Shown here piece after piece: positions 46,217 through 54,660 of a DNA stretch of 64,000 bases. The stretch is from Tsuneonella flava (GTDB lineage Bacteria; Pseudomonadota; Alphaproteobacteria; Sphingomonadales; Sphingomonadaceae): assembly GCF_002870965.1 (NCBI RefSeq), contig NZ_PHSO01000004.1, forward strand, positions 248,001 through 312,000. Direction: 5' to 3'. The translations under genes and the position numbers were made by a program. Each line of letters begins with the position of its first letter. Positions within the stretch are counted from its first letter, which is position 1. The notes below the pieces were generated by a model. That model worked only from the letters and a program-made list of their open reading frames with translations. It had not been told where the DNA came from and did not search any database.

Positions 46217-47122
46217 TCACCCCTTCCCTTTTGTCTTCGTCTTCCCGGCAGCAGCGTGGGTTGCGATAAAGTCGATGATCATCCCGGCGATATCCTTCCC
46301 CGTGGCGGTTTCTATCCCCTCCAGACCGGGGGAAGAATTCACCTCCATAATGACCGGGCCATGATTGCTGCGAAGCATATCCACACCGCACACGTTCAAG
46401 CCCATGCGCCGCGCTGCCCTAACCGCTGTGCTGCGTTCCTCCGGGGTGATTTTGATAAGCTGAGCACTGCCCCCGCGATGGAGGTTCGAACGGAAATCGT
46501 CAGGCGCCCCTGTGCGTTGCATGGCCGCAACCACCTTACCCCCGACGACAAGAGCGCGGATGTCCGTGCCTCCCGCTTCCTTGATGAACTCCTGCACCAA
46601 TATATTGACGTTGGCCCCGCGAAACGCCTCGATAACCGATTTTGCGCTCGCTTCGGTTTCGGCCAGAACCACTCCAATACCTTGCGTCCCCTCCAGCAAT
46701 TTGATGACCACTGGCGGACCGTTGACCGCTTTGATGATCTGACTGGTCTGTTTCGGGTCGTGTGCAAATGCTGTGAGCGGCAGACCCAGCCCATATTTGG
46801 CAAGGATCTGCATCGACCGCAGCTTGTCCCTGCTACGTCCGATAGCGACGCTCTCGTTCAGCGGCCACACCCCGGCCATTTCGAACTGGCGTAAAATGGC
46901 GAGGCCATAGTGCGTTATCGATGCCCCGATCCGCGGGATCACCGCATCGTAGCCAGTGATCGTCTCGCCTTCATATGCCACGGTGGGCCGATGGCTGGCG
47001 ATCTGCACGGTGCAGCGCAAAGTATTAAGTATATCGAGGGTGTGCCCGCGCGCCTCGGCCGCTTCCACCAGTCTACGGTGCGAATAGAGCGACGCATTAC
47101 GCGCCAACATCGCGATTTTCAT
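46217..47122 (-). CDS. rimK: RimK-family ATP-grasp glutamate ligase
   Basis: ATP-grasp enzyme that adds glutamates to the C-terminus of ribosomal protein S6 (and makes poly-glutamate in vitro). 301 residues: [20 protein letters not shown] start, [20 protein letters not shown] near 60, [20 protein letters not shown] near 90, ATP-grasp loop [20 protein letters not shown] near 140, [20 protein letters not shown] near 178 and the metal-binding [15 protein letters not shown] near 260. It overlaps the RimB-like gene by four bases (ATGA), and its presumed substrate gene rpsF is about 3 kb away. Confidence 0.93.
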   Translation of the reverse strand: MKIAMLARNASLYSHRRLVEAAEARGHTLDILNTLRCTVQIASHRPTVAYEGETITGYDAVIPRIGASITHYGLAILRQFEMAGVWPLNESVAIGRSRDKLRSMQILAKYGLGLPLTAFAHDPKQTSQIIKAVNGPPVVIKLLEGTQGIGVVLAETEASAKSVIEAFRGANVNILVQEFIKEAGGTDIRALVVGGKVVAAMQRTGAPDDFRSNLHRGGSAQLIKITPEERSTAVRAARRMGLNVCGVDMLRSNHGPVIMEVNSSPGLEGIETATGKDIAGMIIDFIATHAAAGKTKTKGKG

Positions 47123-47622
47123 TTGAGGAGCTTTCTGCGTTCATCTGCGTCCGATTGCAGGTACGAACGCCCGCTATCGACGAGAAAGCGGCCCCTTAAT
47201 GCGCTACGGCCGATAAGGATAGGGAATTTCATATCCGAACGATCCCTCAAGCTGAATTCTGCCGCAAATACCTGACTACCAAGGCGAAGTTGCGTCTTGA
47301 TGATAGGCCGCTGCTCTGCCTCGCCATTCGAACTGGTGATCGTCCGCCGGTCTGCGCGCGGCACCTCAACAACCACCGGCTCGCTCAGCCCGTGCCCGAC
47401 ATCAAGCAGGAAACGCAGCCAGCGATGTCCGTCGCGGTCAAACCGCTCAATATCACTCGCATGCAAGCTGGAGGTACGCGCCCCGGTATCGATTTTTGCC
47501 GGAATGCGCGCAGCAGACAGATCGGGCAGCGCAATCATTTCGCGCCACCCGACCGTATCCAATGCCCGCTTCGGGGCGGTTACCACCCCTTTGGCTTGCC
47601 CTTGTTCTGTTCGTCGAGCCAC
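47119..47622 (-). CDS. rimB: RimB-like retropepsin-fold protease (RimK partner)
   Basis: 167 residues of the DUF785 family, often labelled ATP-dependent zinc protease but related to retropepsins by the motif [15 protein letters not shown] (DTGA, about 42-56) and a second [20 protein letters not shown] with [16 protein letters not shown]. In Pseudomonas RimB removes the glutamates that RimK adds to S6. The frame's first usable start is GTG 47622, which overlaps the M2 peptidase gene by 43 bases; GTG 47586 would reduce the overlap to seven bases, and both keep the [12 protein letters not shown] core. Coupled to rimK by an ATGA overlap. Confidence 0.85.
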   Translation of the reverse strand: MARRTEQGQAKGVVTAPKRALDTVGWREMIALPDLSAARIPAKIDTGARTSSLHASDIERFDRDGHRWLRFLLDVGHGLSEPVVVEVPRADRRTITSSNGEAEQRPIIKTQLRLGSQVFAAEFSLRDRSDMKFPILIGRSALRGRFLVDSGRSYLQSDADERRKLLK

Positions 47623-49421
47623 TTCTGCAGCGGTGCAAAGTATTCAAGCATCGGCTTTGCACTCATTTCTCTGGTGCCGGTGAATGCCTTCAGTGCCTCA
47701 GGCCAAGGTTTGCTGGCGCCCATTTCCAGCATCGCGTTGAGGTTTTCACCGACCTTCTTGTTGCCGTAGAAACTGCAACGGTGCAGCGGCCCCTTCCACC
47801 CGGCCTGATCGCACGCAGCCTTGTAGAACTGAAACTGTAAGATACGCGCAAGGAAATAACGCATGTACGGGGTATTGCCGGGAATGTGATACTTCGCACC
47901 CGGATCGAAGGCGTCATCAGGCCTCGCGACTGGCGGAGTGATGCCCTGATACTCGCGCTTCAGATCGACCCATGCCTTGTTGTAATCGGCAGGTTTGATC
48001 GATCCGTCAAATACGCCCCAACGCCACTTATCGACCAGCAAACCGAATGGCAGAAACGCGACCTTATCCATTGCCTGCCGAAGGAGCAAACCGGTGTCCT
48101 TATCGGCACCTGGCACGTCCTTCTTATCCAGCAGACCAATGTCTACCAAATATTGCGGTGTGATCGACAGAGCGATGAAATCGCCGATAGCTTCGTGGAA
48201 ACCATCGTTCGCGCCGTTGAGATAGAAATACGGCTGCTTGTTATAGGCGCGCTGGTAGTAGTTGTGGCCAAGCTCATGGTGAATTGTGACGAAATCGTCT
48301 GCATTCACCTTGATACACATCTTGATGCGGATATCGTCCTTGTTATCGATATCCCACGCGCTCGCGTGGCAGACAACTTCGCGATCCGCGGGCTTGGTGA
48401 ACAAACTGCGTTGCCAGAACGTGTCCGGCAATTTCTTGAAGCCAAGCGAGGAATAAAAGTTCTCGCCATAGTGCACCATGTCGAGCGGGCCCTTGCCCTT
48501 GGCCTTAAGCAAGTCACCGATATCGTATCCCAGATCGCCCGATCCCTTCGGAGCGACCAGGGGATAGATATTGCCCCATTCCTGTGCCCACATATTGCCC
48601 AGCAGATCGGCACGGATCGGGCCAGTTTTGGGCTGGACCGCGTCGCCATATTTCTCGTTCAGCTTCCACCGGACATAGGTGTGCAGCGCTTCATACAGCG
48701 GCTTGGTTTCCTGCCACAAACGCTCTGTCATAGCTGCGAACTCCGCCGGGCTCATATCGTAACCCGAACGCCACATCGCTCCGACATCGGAAAAGCCAAG
48801 CTCTTTCGCGCCATCATTGGCGATGGCAACCATGCGGGCATAGTCACCCTTCATCGGCTTGCCGACTTGATCGTGCCAGCTTTGCCACATCTCGGCATAT
48901 TCGGCCGGGGTATGATCGAGATTGCCCATTTCCGCTTCGATGTCGGAACCGTTGATCGGCTTCCCATCCAGCGTGCCCTGCCCCTTGCCATATTGGCTGG
49001 ACAATCGCGTGGCGATTTCGTTTAGCTCTGTAGCTGCGCCCGCCGTTGTCGGGGCCGGTAGCACCAGACCATTCCGCATGATGTTCAGCTTGCGATTCAC
49101 ATCGTAGCTAAGCCCGGCAATATCGGCATAGCGGGCCGCCTCCAGCGCATACTTCACGCTCTTTTCAGTGCCCACTGCATTGATCCGCGCGGCCATCGCG
49201 TCGGTATCAGGCGTAATGAAGTTATAGTTGACCCAGTTCACCTGACTGGCTTCGACCGAGTAGTCGAACATATCTTTTTCAGCAGCGACCACAAATTCGC
49301 CTGCCCCTTCCGCGGTATGCGGATATTCGGACACATCGTCGTTGCCAGCGGTATCTTCGGCGTAAGCCGGCGCAGCAAGAGCGACCGACAGCGCTGCCAG
49401 CGCAGTGGATGCGTATTTCAT
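47580..49421 (-). CDS. M2 family peptidyl-dipeptidase (ACE-like)
   Basis: Exported zinc dipeptidyl carboxypeptidase that releases C-terminal dipeptides. 613 residues from ATG 49421, which begins a signal peptide (MKYASTALAALSVALAAPAYA). Zinc motif HHELGHNYY (HExxH) near residue 375, with the third ligand Glu in GFHEAIGDFIALSI about 25 residues on; other ACE hallmarks are ANDGFHEAIG and YHIPGNTPYMRYFLARILQF. The frame continues 27 codons upstream without conservation. Overlaps the downstream RimB-like gene. Complements the S46 and S9 aminodipeptidases encoded nearby. Confidence 0.94.
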   Translation of the reverse strand: MKYASTALAALSVALAAPAYAEDTAGNDDVSEYPHTAEGAGEFVVAAEKDMFDYSVEASQVNWVNYNFITPDTDAMAARINAVGTEKSVKYALEAARYADIAGLSYDVNRKLNIMRNGLVLPAPTTAGAATELNEIATRLSSQYGKGQGTLDGKPINGSDIEAEMGNLDHTPAEYAEMWQSWHDQVGKPMKGDYARMVAIANDGAKELGFSDVGAMWRSGYDMSPAEFAAMTERLWQETKPLYEALHTYVRWKLNEKYGDAVQPKTGPIRADLLGNMWAQEWGNIYPLVAPKGSGDLGYDIGDLLKAKGKGPLDMVHYGENFYSSLGFKKLPDTFWQRSLFTKPADREVVCHASAWDIDNKDDIRIKMCIKVNADDFVTIHHELGHNYYQRAYNKQPYFYLNGANDGFHEAIGDFIALSITPQYLVDIGLLDKKDVPGADKDTGLLLRQAMDKVAFLPFGLLVDKWRWGVFDGSIKPADYNKAWVDLKREYQGITPPVARPDDAFDPGAKYHIPGNTPYMRYFLARILQFQFYKAACDQAGWKGPLHRCSFYGNKKVGENLNAMLEMGASKPWPEALKAFTGTREMSAKPMLEYFAPLQKWLDEQNKGKPKGW

Positions 49422-49498
49422 AAAGTGTTGTCCCCCAAGGACTGCTGATGTGAAACAGGTTTCTATCGTTACCAGTGTGAACCTGTGTTGTAACTTAA

Positions 49499-50266
49499 TC
49501 AAGCAGACAAGAAGCGCACCAGCTCCTCGCCCAATGCCTTCTCTGTGACCGAACTCATATGTGTACCGGGAATTTCTGCGAGCGTAGCATTTGGCAGCGC
49601 TTCAACCAGTTTTTCCGGTGAGCCATTATCGCGATCATTGACACCGCATAGAACCAGCGTCGGCATGGCGATCTTTGCTAATTCGTCTGGCGTTATGTCC
49701 CCGACTGACTGGAGAAGCAAACGCGCCGCCAAGCGGTCAACCTTTTGGGTTTTCATGAAGCTGACTGCGAAAAATGCGGAATCGCCGTGCTTGACGCTAT
49801 CGAAACGGTCGATAGCATCGAGAAAGAAGGCTGCGCGACGGTTCCACCCTGCGAGCCCTTCCAGCCCCATACCGGAAAGCACCAGCCTCCGCGGCTTCAG
49901 ACCAGCGATCACGCCGCGCGCAGCCGTTCGCGAACCGAGCGAGAAGCCGACAAGATCGTAGTCCTCCAGCCCGATTGCCTCAACCAGTGTGAACAGATCA
50001 CGCACCAGCACGTCAATCGGATATGCCCCCGGATCATGCGGCTTCGCGCTGTGCCCATGTGCTCGCAAATCGGGCATGATCGCTTCGAAACCCGCCTCGG
50101 CCAGTTGGCGCGCATGTCCGAAACGCACCCAATTGGTGTTCGCGTCCGAAAACAGGCCATGCAGCAGCAAAACTGGTCGCCCACTACCTATACGGTGAAC
50201 TGCGAGATCGGCACCGCCAAAACCGGGAACAGTCTCTGTGCGAAGATCAGGTTCGAGATTCGTCAT
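49499..50266 (-). CDS. Alpha/beta hydrolase
   Basis: 255-residue hydrolase with oxyanion motif VLLLHGLFSDANTNW near residue 33, nucleophile elbow GFSLGSRTAAR near 108 (G-x-S-x-G), catalytic Asp in LCGVNDRDNG near 205 and His in PGTHMSSVTEKAL near 235. No signal peptide. ATG 50266 has AAGG five bases upstream. Divergent from marR; the 76-base spacer holds the marR promoter. Upstream of the M2 peptidase gene by 77 bases on the same strand. Substrate unknown; esterase or lactonase activity is possible. Confidence 0.85.
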   Translation of the reverse strand: MTNLEPDLRTETVPGFGGADLAVHRIGSGRPVLLLHGLFSDANTNWVRFGHARQLAEAGFEAIMPDLRAHGHSAKPHDPGAYPIDVLVRDLFTLVEAIGLEDYDLVGFSLGSRTAARGVIAGLKPRRLVLSGMGLEGLAGWNRRAAFFLDAIDRFDSVKHGDSAFFAVSFMKTQKVDRLAARLLLQSVGDITPDELAKIAMPTLVLCGVNDRDNGSPEKLVEALPNATLAEIPGTHMSSVTEKALGEELVRFLSA

Positions 50267-50306
50267 GGCCGCCTTCTATCGTTGTGCAGAGCCATCGCAA
50301 ACCGGA

Positions 50307-50335
50307 TTGAACTTCATAAGCACCCTTATTATAAT
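50307..50335 (+). promoter_or_regulatory. marR promoter with palindromic operator in the spacer
   Basis: TTGAAC (50307-50312), 17-base spacer, then consensus TATAAT (50330-50335), seven bases before the marR ATG. Inside the spacer lies ATAAG-N4-CTTAT (50316-50329), a 14-base palindrome suited to a MarR-family dimer blocking RNA polymerase. No Shine-Dalgarno sequence exists between the -10 box and the ATG, so the mRNA is probably leaderless. Confidence 0.7.
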
Positions 50336-50342
50336 TGCACGT

Positions 50343-50786
50343 ATGGAAAATTCGACGGCATACCTTTTGTCCGACAGCGCCCGATTGCTGCGGCGCGAAT
50401 TCAATGTCCGGGTTCGATCATTGGGTATTACATCGGCACAGGCGCGATTGCTGCTCTTGCTGGATAGAAAACCCGGTGAGAATCAGGCCTTTTATGCTGA
50501 TCGGCTTGAGATCGAACCGATAACCCTCTGCCGAATGGTTGACCGAATGGAAGATGCTGACCTTGTCGAAAGACAAGCTAACCCTAGCGACCGAAGAGCA
50601 AGATTGCTTTTCCTGACCGAGAAGAGCCGGAAAGAGATTGCGCGTATCAGGCAAGCCCTTAGAGTATTGATAGAAACCATGCTGACAGGTTTCAGTGGGG
50701 AAGAGGAATCTCAGCTTATGGGCCTGTTGCAACGGGTATCCGTGAACCTTGGTAGTACGTCGAATGGAGAGTCGCGTCATGGCTGA
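50343..50786 (+). CDS. MarR-family transcriptional regulator of the efflux operon
   Basis: 147-residue winged-helix dimer. Dimer helices at both ends (AYLLSDSARLLRREFNVRVR and SQLMGLLQRVSVNL); recognition region ENQAFYADRLEIEPITLCRM then VDRMEDADLVERQANPSDRR, the classic MarR wing with DRR. ATG 50343 lies directly at the predicted transcription start. The downstream gene begins eight bases before its stop, so regulator and EmrA-like protein are coupled. MarR proteins of this layout usually repress their own operon and are released by small hydrophobic or phenolic ligands; the ligand here is unknown. Confidence 0.9.
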   Translation: MENSTAYLLSDSARLLRREFNVRVRSLGITSAQARLLLLLDRKPGENQAFYADRLEIEPITLCRMVDRMEDADLVERQANPSDRRARLLFLTEKSRKEIARIRQALRVLIETMLTGFSGEEESQLMGLLQRVSVNLGSTSNGESRHG

Positions 50787-51873
50787 AGCAGACGCGGCCC
50801 GTCCTCTCGAAGGATCTGATCAACTGGCTGACGCCACCGAAATAACCTCTACAGCAGAGAACAAGAGGCAGCCTCGCCCCTTTCGCAAGTTAGCGTTGAT
50901 GATCTCGCTTCCGCTCGTGTTGATTGGCGGAGCGGTGTTCTACTGGCTGAGTCTCCAGGGGAAAGTCTCCACTGACAACGCCTATGTCCAGCAGGACAAA
51001 GTATCTGTGAGCACGGAAGTGGGTGGAAAGATCGTACAGGTTGCTGTCAAAGACGGACAAATGGTAAAGGCGGGACAGTTATTGTTTCGGATCGATCCAG
51101 AGCCATTCCGTCTCCAGGTCGATCAGGCGAACGCACAAATTGCTGTTGCGCAATCGAATATTACCGCCCTTGAAAACTCGCCAGATCTAAGCGGCACGGA
51201 CATTTCTGCGGCACGGGAGGACATCGGTTTTGCCGAGGCCAAGCTGGCGCGACAGCAGGCATTGTGGAAACGCGGATTTACGACAAAGGCAGATCTGGAA
51301 GCGGCGGAACATGCGGTTGCTCAAGCCCGCGAATCTTTGCGAGCAGCGCAAGCACGACAGGTTGAGGCGCGCGCCAAGCTTGCTCATGGCCCACAGGTGC
51401 CAGGCGAAAATCCCCAAATCGCTGCAGCGAAGGCGCAGCGTAGCGTGGCTGAATTAAATCTCGACCGAACAGAGGTTCACGCCCCTGAAAACGGAAGGAT
51501 TGCACAAGCTGATCGCCTGCAACTTGGCCAGATGGTGCTACAGGGCCTGCCGGTGCTAACAATTGTTGAAACTGCAAGCTCGTATGTCACCGCAAACTAC
51601 AAGGAAACCGACCTCGCCGATATGAAAGTCGGCCAGCCTGCAGAAATTACCTTCGATGCCTATCCTGGCCTCAAGGTCAAAGGACGCGTTGAATTTATCG
51701 GAGCAGGCACCGGATCTGAATTTTCCGTCCTCCCCGCACAAAACGCTACGGGCAACTGGGTGAAGGTCACACAGCGCGTTCCCGTGCGGATCGCGATCGA
51801 GGGGAAAACGCCACGTTCGTTAATCGCGGGCCAGTCAGCATACGTCACAGTCTTCACCGACGGCCGCAAGTAA
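50779..51873 (+). CDS. emrA: EmrA/HlyD-type periplasmic adaptor of a multidrug efflux pump
   Basis: 364-residue membrane-fusion protein. Cytoplasmic N-tail, one transmembrane helix (about 38-58, MISLPLVLIGGAVFYWL), beta-barrel start STDNAYVQQDKVSVSTEVGG, lipoyl half motifs QVAVKDGQMVKAGQLLFRID and EVHAPENGRIAQADRLQLGQ, and an alpha-helical hairpin between them (about 105-205). ATG 50779 overlaps marR by eight bases; upstream in-frame starts lie deep inside marR. The partner transporter starts nine bases downstream. A TolC-like outer-membrane channel is not encoded here and must come from elsewhere. Confidence 0.92.
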   Translation: MAEADAARPLEGSDQLADATEITSTAENKRQPRPFRKLALMISLPLVLIGGAVFYWLSLQGKVSTDNAYVQQDKVSVSTEVGGKIVQVAVKDGQMVKAGQLLFRIDPEPFRLQVDQANAQIAVAQSNITALENSPDLSGTDISAAREDIGFAEAKLARQQALWKRGFTTKADLEAAEHAVAQARESLRAAQARQVEARAKLAHGPQVPGENPQIAAAKAQRSVAELNLDRTEVHAPENGRIAQADRLQLGQMVLQGLPVLTIVETASSYVTANYKETDLADMKVGQPAEITFDAYPGLKVKGRVEFIGAGTGSEFSVLPAQNATGNWVKVTQRVPVRIAIEGKTPRSLIAGQSAYVTVFTDGRK

Positions 51874-51882
51874 GCATCTGAT

Positions 51883-53478
51883 ATGGCGAGCACGGCCAAC
51901 CCTGCGCGCTCTGGAAAACGCACTCGTGCGCCTGCCGCGCCTATCGAAGATGTAGCGGCAAACCCATCCGACAATTTCCCGGCTCTGGTGGTTGGGGCAA
52001 TGATGGCTTCCCTATTGCAGGTGCTAGACGGGACAATCGCCAACGTTGCGCTGCCTCACATGCAGGCCGCGCTGGGCGCCACAGCCGATACTGTAACATG
52101 GGTGCTCACCAGCTATATCATCGCCTCTGCCGTCGCGATGCCCATTACAGGCTGGCTTGCGGACAAAATCGGCGCACGCCGCTTGTTCATGACGGCGGTC
52201 GTCGGATTTGTCGGATCTTCTATGCTATGCGGTCTGGCACAGAGCATCGAACAGATGGTCTTCTTCCGCATATTGCAAGGAATTTCAGGCGCATTCATTG
52301 CACCGATGAGCCAGAGCTTCATGCTCGATAGCTCCAAACCGAGCAGACAACCGACGATGATGGCCATCTGGTCAGCGGGGATCATGATTGGTCCCATCGT
52401 GGGTCCGGTACTTGGAGGGTTTCTCACCGAAAGCGGTAACTGGCGCTGGGTATTCTACGTCAACGTACCGGTCGGTGCCCTGGCATTCGCAATGTTGGCA
52501 ATTGGCCTGCCCGAACGCGAACGGCGAAATCGGTCCATCGATCTGGCAGGGTTTGCGATGATCGGGATCGGGCTTGCCTCTCTACAGCTCCTGCTGGACC
52601 GGGGGACACAGATCGATTGGTTCGCATCGGTCGAGGCCTGGGTCTATGCGATCACGCTGGCTTCCGCGATCTGGTTCGCAGTTATCCATTTTATCACTGT
52701 AAAGCACCCGCTGTTCGACCTGGAACTGTTCGAGGACCGCAACTTCCTGATCGGCATGGCGCTGATATTCATGGTCGGCTTGGTGCTGTTCGCTTCGATC
52801 GCGCTGCTACCACCTATGATGCAGCATCTGCTCGGCTACGACGTCGTCGATACCGGCCTCGTGCTGGCTCCTCGCGGAATCGGGGTGCTGATATCGATGC
52901 AGATTGGTGGAATCCTCCTCCGTAAGAGAATCGACCCGCGTATTCCGGTAGGCATTGGGTTTATGATCTGTGCTTACTCTCTGTTCGAGATGTCGCACTG
53001 GTCCTTAGCCGTTGATCGGTGGCACATCATATCGGCAGGGTTCGTGCAGGGCCTAGGGGTCGGCCTGGCGTTTATGCCGCTAAACTTCACATCTTTTGCG
53101 ACACTGCCTGCACATTTGCGGACTGATGGAGCGAGCCTGCTCAATCTGGCTCGTAACGTAGGCTCTTCAGTCGGCATTTCGGTGGTGACGGTGTTTCTCG
53201 CAAGAAATATACAAATCGCGCACTCTGATATTGGTGGCCATGTCACCTCTGTCACCACTGACATGCTCGATGTTACGACTATCGACCGATACCAAAGCCT
53301 TGGGGACACCGCATTGCGGATCGTCGATGCCGAAGTGAATCGGCAAGCAGCCATGATCGGATATATCGACGACTTTTATCTGATGGGCTGGCTCACTCTG
53401 GCCACTTTGCCATTGGTTCTGATTATGCGGAAAGCGGTGCCGCCTAAGTCGGAAGAAGCACCACCTTTATCTGAGTGA
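51883..53478 (+). CDS. emrB: DHA2-family MFS drug transporter (EmrB-like)
   Basis: 531 residues, 14 predicted transmembrane helices, proton-driven drug export. Family features: LQVLDGTIANVALPHMQAAL near residue 45 (motif D1 of DHA2), GWLADKIGARRLFM (motif A) near 88, GIMIGPIVGPVLGGFLTESG near 167 (motif C, antiporter) and NWRWVFYVNVPVG near 187. The first 30 residues are a Pro/Ala/Arg-rich cytoplasmic tail. Last gene of marR-emrA-emrB. Followed by a short CCCTG tandem repeat and the convergent asd gene. Substrate not predictable. Confidence 0.93.
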   Translation: MASTANPARSGKRTRAPAAPIEDVAANPSDNFPALVVGAMMASLLQVLDGTIANVALPHMQAALGATADTVTWVLTSYIIASAVAMPITGWLADKIGARRLFMTAVVGFVGSSMLCGLAQSIEQMVFFRILQGISGAFIAPMSQSFMLDSSKPSRQPTMMAIWSAGIMIGPIVGPVLGGFLTESGNWRWVFYVNVPVGALAFAMLAIGLPERERRNRSIDLAGFAMIGIGLASLQLLLDRGTQIDWFASVEAWVYAITLASAIWFAVIHFITVKHPLFDLELFEDRNFLIGMALIFMVGLVLFASIALLPPMMQHLLGYDVVDTGLVLAPRGIGVLISMQIGGILLRKRIDPRIPVGIGFMICAYSLFEMSHWSLAVDRWHIISAGFVQGLGVGLAFMPLNFTSFATLPAHLRTDGASLLNLARNVGSSVGISVVTVFLARNIQIAHSDIGGHVTSVTTDMLDVTTIDRYQSLGDTALRIVDAEVNRQAAMIGYIDDFYLMGWLTLATLPLVLIMRKAVPPKSEEAPPLSE

Positions 53479-53493
53479 GCCACTCCACCGCCA

Positions 53494-53518
53494 CCCTGCC
53501 CTGCCCTGCCCTGCCCTG
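53494..53518. repeat. (CCCTG)5 tandem repeat
   Basis: Five exact copies of CCCTG, non-coding, in the 45-base gap between the convergent emrB and asd genes. It is a candidate slippage-prone microsatellite with no visible effect on a reading frame. Confidence 0.9.
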
Positions 53519-53523
53519 CTGGC

Positions 53524-54549
53524 TTAGCCTTTCTTGAGGCAGCGTCGGCCAAGCAGTTCCGCGATTTGCACCGCATTCAGAGCGGCACCTTTCCGCAGAT
53601 TGTCCGAAACGCACCAGATGTTAAGGCCGTTTTCGACAGTCGGATCTTCTCGCACACGGCTGATAAAAGTCGCACCGTCGCCGACACACTCAACCGGAGT
53701 GACATAGCCACCGTCCTCACGCTTATCGACCAGCATCACGCCAGGTGCTTCGCGGAGGATGTCCATCGCCGCCTCTGCCGACAGTTCGCGTTCGAATTCG
53801 AGATTGATCGATTCCGCATGGCCGACGAACACCGGCACGCGCACACAGGTCGCCGAAACCTTGATCTTCGGATCGAGGATCTTCTTGGTTTCAACCACCA
53901 TCTTCCATTCTTCTTTGGTCGATCCATCGTCGAGGAAGACATCGATGTGCGGGATCACGTTGAACGCGATCTGTTTGGTAAACTTCTTGGCGTTGACCGG
54001 ATCGCCCACGAAGATAGCGCGGCTTTGCTCGAACAATTCGTCCATGCCTTCCTTGCCGGCACCGGAAACAGACTGATAAGTCGAAACTACGCAGCGCTTG
54101 ATCCCGGCGGCATCGTGCAACGGCTTGAGCGCGACGACCATCTGGGCGGTCGAGCAGTTCGGGTTCGCAATGATGTTCTTCTTCGAATACCCGTCGATCG
54201 CATCGGGGTTCACTTCGGGAACGATCAACGGAACGTCCGGGTCCATGCGGAAATAGGAACTGTTGTCGATCACTACGCAACCGGCGGCTGCCGCCTTAGG
54301 GGCGTATTCCTTGGCAGGGCCACCGCCTGCGCTGAACAGAGCGATGTCGTAGCCGCTAAAATCGAAATGCTCGATATTCTTACACTTCAGCATCTTGCCG
54401 GTATCGCCGAACTCAACCTCGGAACCGGTCGAACGGCTGCTGGCGACGGCTGCAATCTCGTCAATCGGGAATTCGCGTTCAGCCAGAACGGCGAGCATTT
54501 CCCGCCCCACATTGCCTGTCGCACCAACGACTGCCACCCGGTATCCCAC
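53524..54549 (-). CDS. asd: Aspartate-semialdehyde dehydrogenase
   Basis: Reduces aspartyl phosphate to aspartate semialdehyde, the branch point to diaminopimelate, Lys, Thr and Met. 341 residues: NADP loop VAVVGATGNVGREMLAVL (5-22), SAGGGPAKEYAP near 73, catalytic Cys132 in ANPNCSTAQM, then CVVSTYQSVSGAGKEGMDEL and late RVPVFVGHAESINLEFE with the active His. I chose GTG 54549, which starts the conserved YRVAVVGATG region and has GGAG nine bases upstream; TTG 54564 would add five residues. Monocistronic. Confidence 0.95.
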   Translation of the reverse strand: MGYRVAVVGATGNVGREMLAVLAEREFPIDEIAAVASSRSTGSEVEFGDTGKMLKCKNIEHFDFSGYDIALFSAGGGPAKEYAPKAAAAGCVVIDNSSYFRMDPDVPLIVPEVNPDAIDGYSKKNIIANPNCSTAQMVVALKPLHDAAGIKRCVVSTYQSVSGAGKEGMDELFEQSRAIFVGDPVNAKKFTKQIAFNVIPHIDVFLDDGSTKEEWKMVVETKKILDPKIKVSATCVRVPVFVGHAESINLEFERELSAEAAMDILREAPGVMLVDKREDGGYVTPVECVGDGATFISRVREDPTVENGLNIWCVSDNLRKGAALNAVQIAELLGRRCLKKG

Positions 54550-54660
54550 TATCGATAACTCCAATTAAATCGGCTGATCTCGGCGCCTCCAATACGCGCC
54601 ACAAGGCAAAGAGCAAAGTGATCGTTGTTGCGGCGCACAAAGCAGGGGTTGTCTCCCACC

